This document shows, one piece after another, positions 5,637 to 6,236 of a stretch of 6,236 nt of DNA. The stretch's first letter is position 1; each line of letters begins with the position of its first letter. A model generated the notes under the pieces. It made no database searches. It was not told the origin of the DNA and saw only the letters and a program-made list of their open reading frames with translations. Origin of the DNA: Alphaproteobacteria bacterium. Its GTDB lineage: Bacteria > Pseudomonadota > Alphaproteobacteria > Micropepsales > Micropepsaceae. Location: contig JAGWSK010000475.1 of NCBI GenBank assembly GCA_028869355.1, positions 1 through 6,236 on the forward strand, given 5' to 3'. A program made the translations under genes and the position numbers.

Positions 5637-5975
5637 TCATTTGGCCGCAGGCGCGGCAGACACAGGTATGGTCAGGACGTAGGACACGACGTCGTCGATA
5701 TCGGAATTACTCAACGCATATTTCCAGCCCGGCATGCGCACGAGGCCGCTTTCAATCACCTGGTGCATCAATTTCGGATCGCCATTGGCCGCCGCCTTGT
5801 TCAGCGGGGGTCCATAGGTTTTGGCGCCAGGGTCAGAGGGCAAATGACAGACCACGCAATTCTGAGTCACAATTTGACGCCCATGCAATTGTTGGGGCGA
5901 GAGATTGTTCTGGGCCAGGGCGGCTTGTGCACCCGCAGCCGTGAACAGCAGGGCTAACGCAACCCGGTGCCTCAT
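5637..5975 (-). CDS. Small exported class I cytochrome c
   Basis: The 112-residue precursor has a Sec signal peptide (MRHR, a hydrophobic core, then AALA before QNN; cleavage near residue 21). The mature protein of about 91 residues binds one haem c through C40-V-V-C43-H44. Met81 in RMPGW is the expected distal ligand, and the final helix DIDDVVSYVLTI (92-103) is typical of class I cytochromes c. TYGPPLN (53-59) is the usual Gly/Pro loop after the haem site. It should be a soluble periplasmic electron carrier. GGAGG at 5985-5989 lies 9 nt before the ATG. The gene is first in a two-gene unit; the next reading frame starts at or 32 nt after its stop. This pairing suggests it is the electron donor or acceptor for the haem-bearing propeller protein. 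Confidence 0.92.
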   Translation of the reverse strand: MRHRVALALLFTAAGAQAALAQNNLSPQQLHGRQIVTQNCVVCHLPSDPGAKTYGPPLNKAAANGDPKLMHQVIESGLVRMPGWKYALSNSDIDDVVSYVLTIPVSAAPAAK

Positions 5976-6140
5976 TTAACGCTTCCTCCCACATTTTGCG
6001 TTTCCGGGAGCCTATTCCTTGCGCAGCCGGAGGAAAAGAGCATTTCAGCCCGATTTTCGCCCGATCCGGGCCACAATCCGGCGGCCCGCCAATTGCGGCT
6101 GCCCAGGTTTCCTGATGCGATAAGATGTTGAGTTTGCATG

Positions 6141-6173
6141 AAAAACATTGACGGGCGGGACGGATCACCCGTC
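6141..6173 (-). terminator. Weak terminator-like hairpin for a gene beyond the window
   Basis: On the minus strand GACGGG (6173-6168) can pair with CCCGTC (6155-6150), followed by AATGTTTTT. A competing 5-bp pairing of GACGG with CCGTC also exists. The stem is short, so this is only suggestive, but it would fit the cytochrome unit starting with its own promoter. Confidence 0.25.
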
Positions 6174-6197
6174 GGGCCGAACGCGGCAGTTTGGGCA

Positions 6198-6236
6198 CGG
6201 GATTCCGGATCCGCCGGGCTGATGCCGCGAATCCCG
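6198..6236. repeat. Inverted repeat at the window end, CGGGATTC...GAATCCCG
   Basis: CGGGATTC (6198-6205) is perfectly complementary to GAATCCCG (6229-6236), with a 23-nt centre containing the palindrome CGGATCCG (6206-6213). The right arm reaches the last base, so the element may continue outside the window. Confidence 0.45.

Larger units (their letters stand above)
5976..6236 (-). other. Leader region of the cytochrome operon, no convincing gene
   Basis: These 261 nt hold the cytochrome ribosome binding site (5985-5989) and must contain its promoter unless transcription enters from beyond the window. No good -35/-10 pair was found by eye. The AT-richer patch 6119-6149 is the likeliest promoter area. 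Open frames on the minus strand reach the window edge but look non-coding. Confidence 0.4.

Noticed and set aside
3565..5682. 705-codon open frame on the plus strand opposite the propeller gene
   Set aside because: It is antisense to a protein with a signal peptide, haem motif and propeller repeats. Its translation is His/Arg/Ala-rich with no recognisable motif, as expected from high-GC third-position bias on the opposite strand.
5974..6235. Minus-strand frame open from the window edge to a TGA overlapping the cytochrome ATG, and a second open frame 5833-6198
   Set aside because: Neither translation shows a recognisable motif, signal or compositional pattern of a real protein, and two different open frames across the same bases point to chance in GC-rich DNA. 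The ATGA overlap is noted, but a partial upstream gene cannot be supported.

Overview
The window has the look of a high-GC alphaproteobacterial chromosome, most likely of the Bradyrhizobium/Rhodopseudomonas/Afipia group (Nitrobacteraceae). This is inferred from GC-rich codon use, the style of the proteins, and a block of dispersed palindromic repeats at 1799-2118 that resembles, from memory, repeats common in those genomes. No search was run, so the assignment is tentative.

Plus strand, 1-2826. The window opens inside the last 45 codons of a gene whose product resembles the C-terminus of type II haloacid dehalogenases (1-140). It is followed by an exported metallo-beta-lactamase-fold hydrolase with an HxHxDH motif (196-1296) and a small exported four-cysteine protein, possibly of the DUF6491 type (1418-1783). 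A gene-free stretch of about 335 nt comes next. It holds a 36-nt-arm inverted repeat with tandem heptamers, a strong terminator-like hairpin with a T-tract, and a second palindrome. Directly after it starts a class I glutamine amidotransferase (2119-2826).

Minus strand, 2820-5975. A short-chain dehydrogenase/reductase (3620 down to 2820) meets the amidotransferase tail to tail with a 7-nt overlap; its YxxxK catalytic pair appears to be replaced. A strong intrinsic terminator (3671-3704) separates it from a two-gene unit read in the order 5975 to 3730. That unit encodes a small exported cytochrome c (5975-5637), then a larger exported protein (5604-3730) that joins a carboxypeptidase-regulatory-like beta-sandwich, a CxxCH haem c segment and a Vgb/NHL-like beta-propeller. 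The two genes probably form a periplasmic electron-transfer pair of unknown substrate. The last 260 nt hold the leader of this unit and some weak hairpins, and no convincing gene.

The most interesting points are the haem-bearing three-module propeller protein with its dedicated cytochrome, the SDR lacking the canonical Tyr and Lys, and the composite repeat block that runs up to, and may supply the ribosome binding site of, the amidotransferase gene. Apart from the cytochrome pair, the genes look like independent units rather than one pathway.
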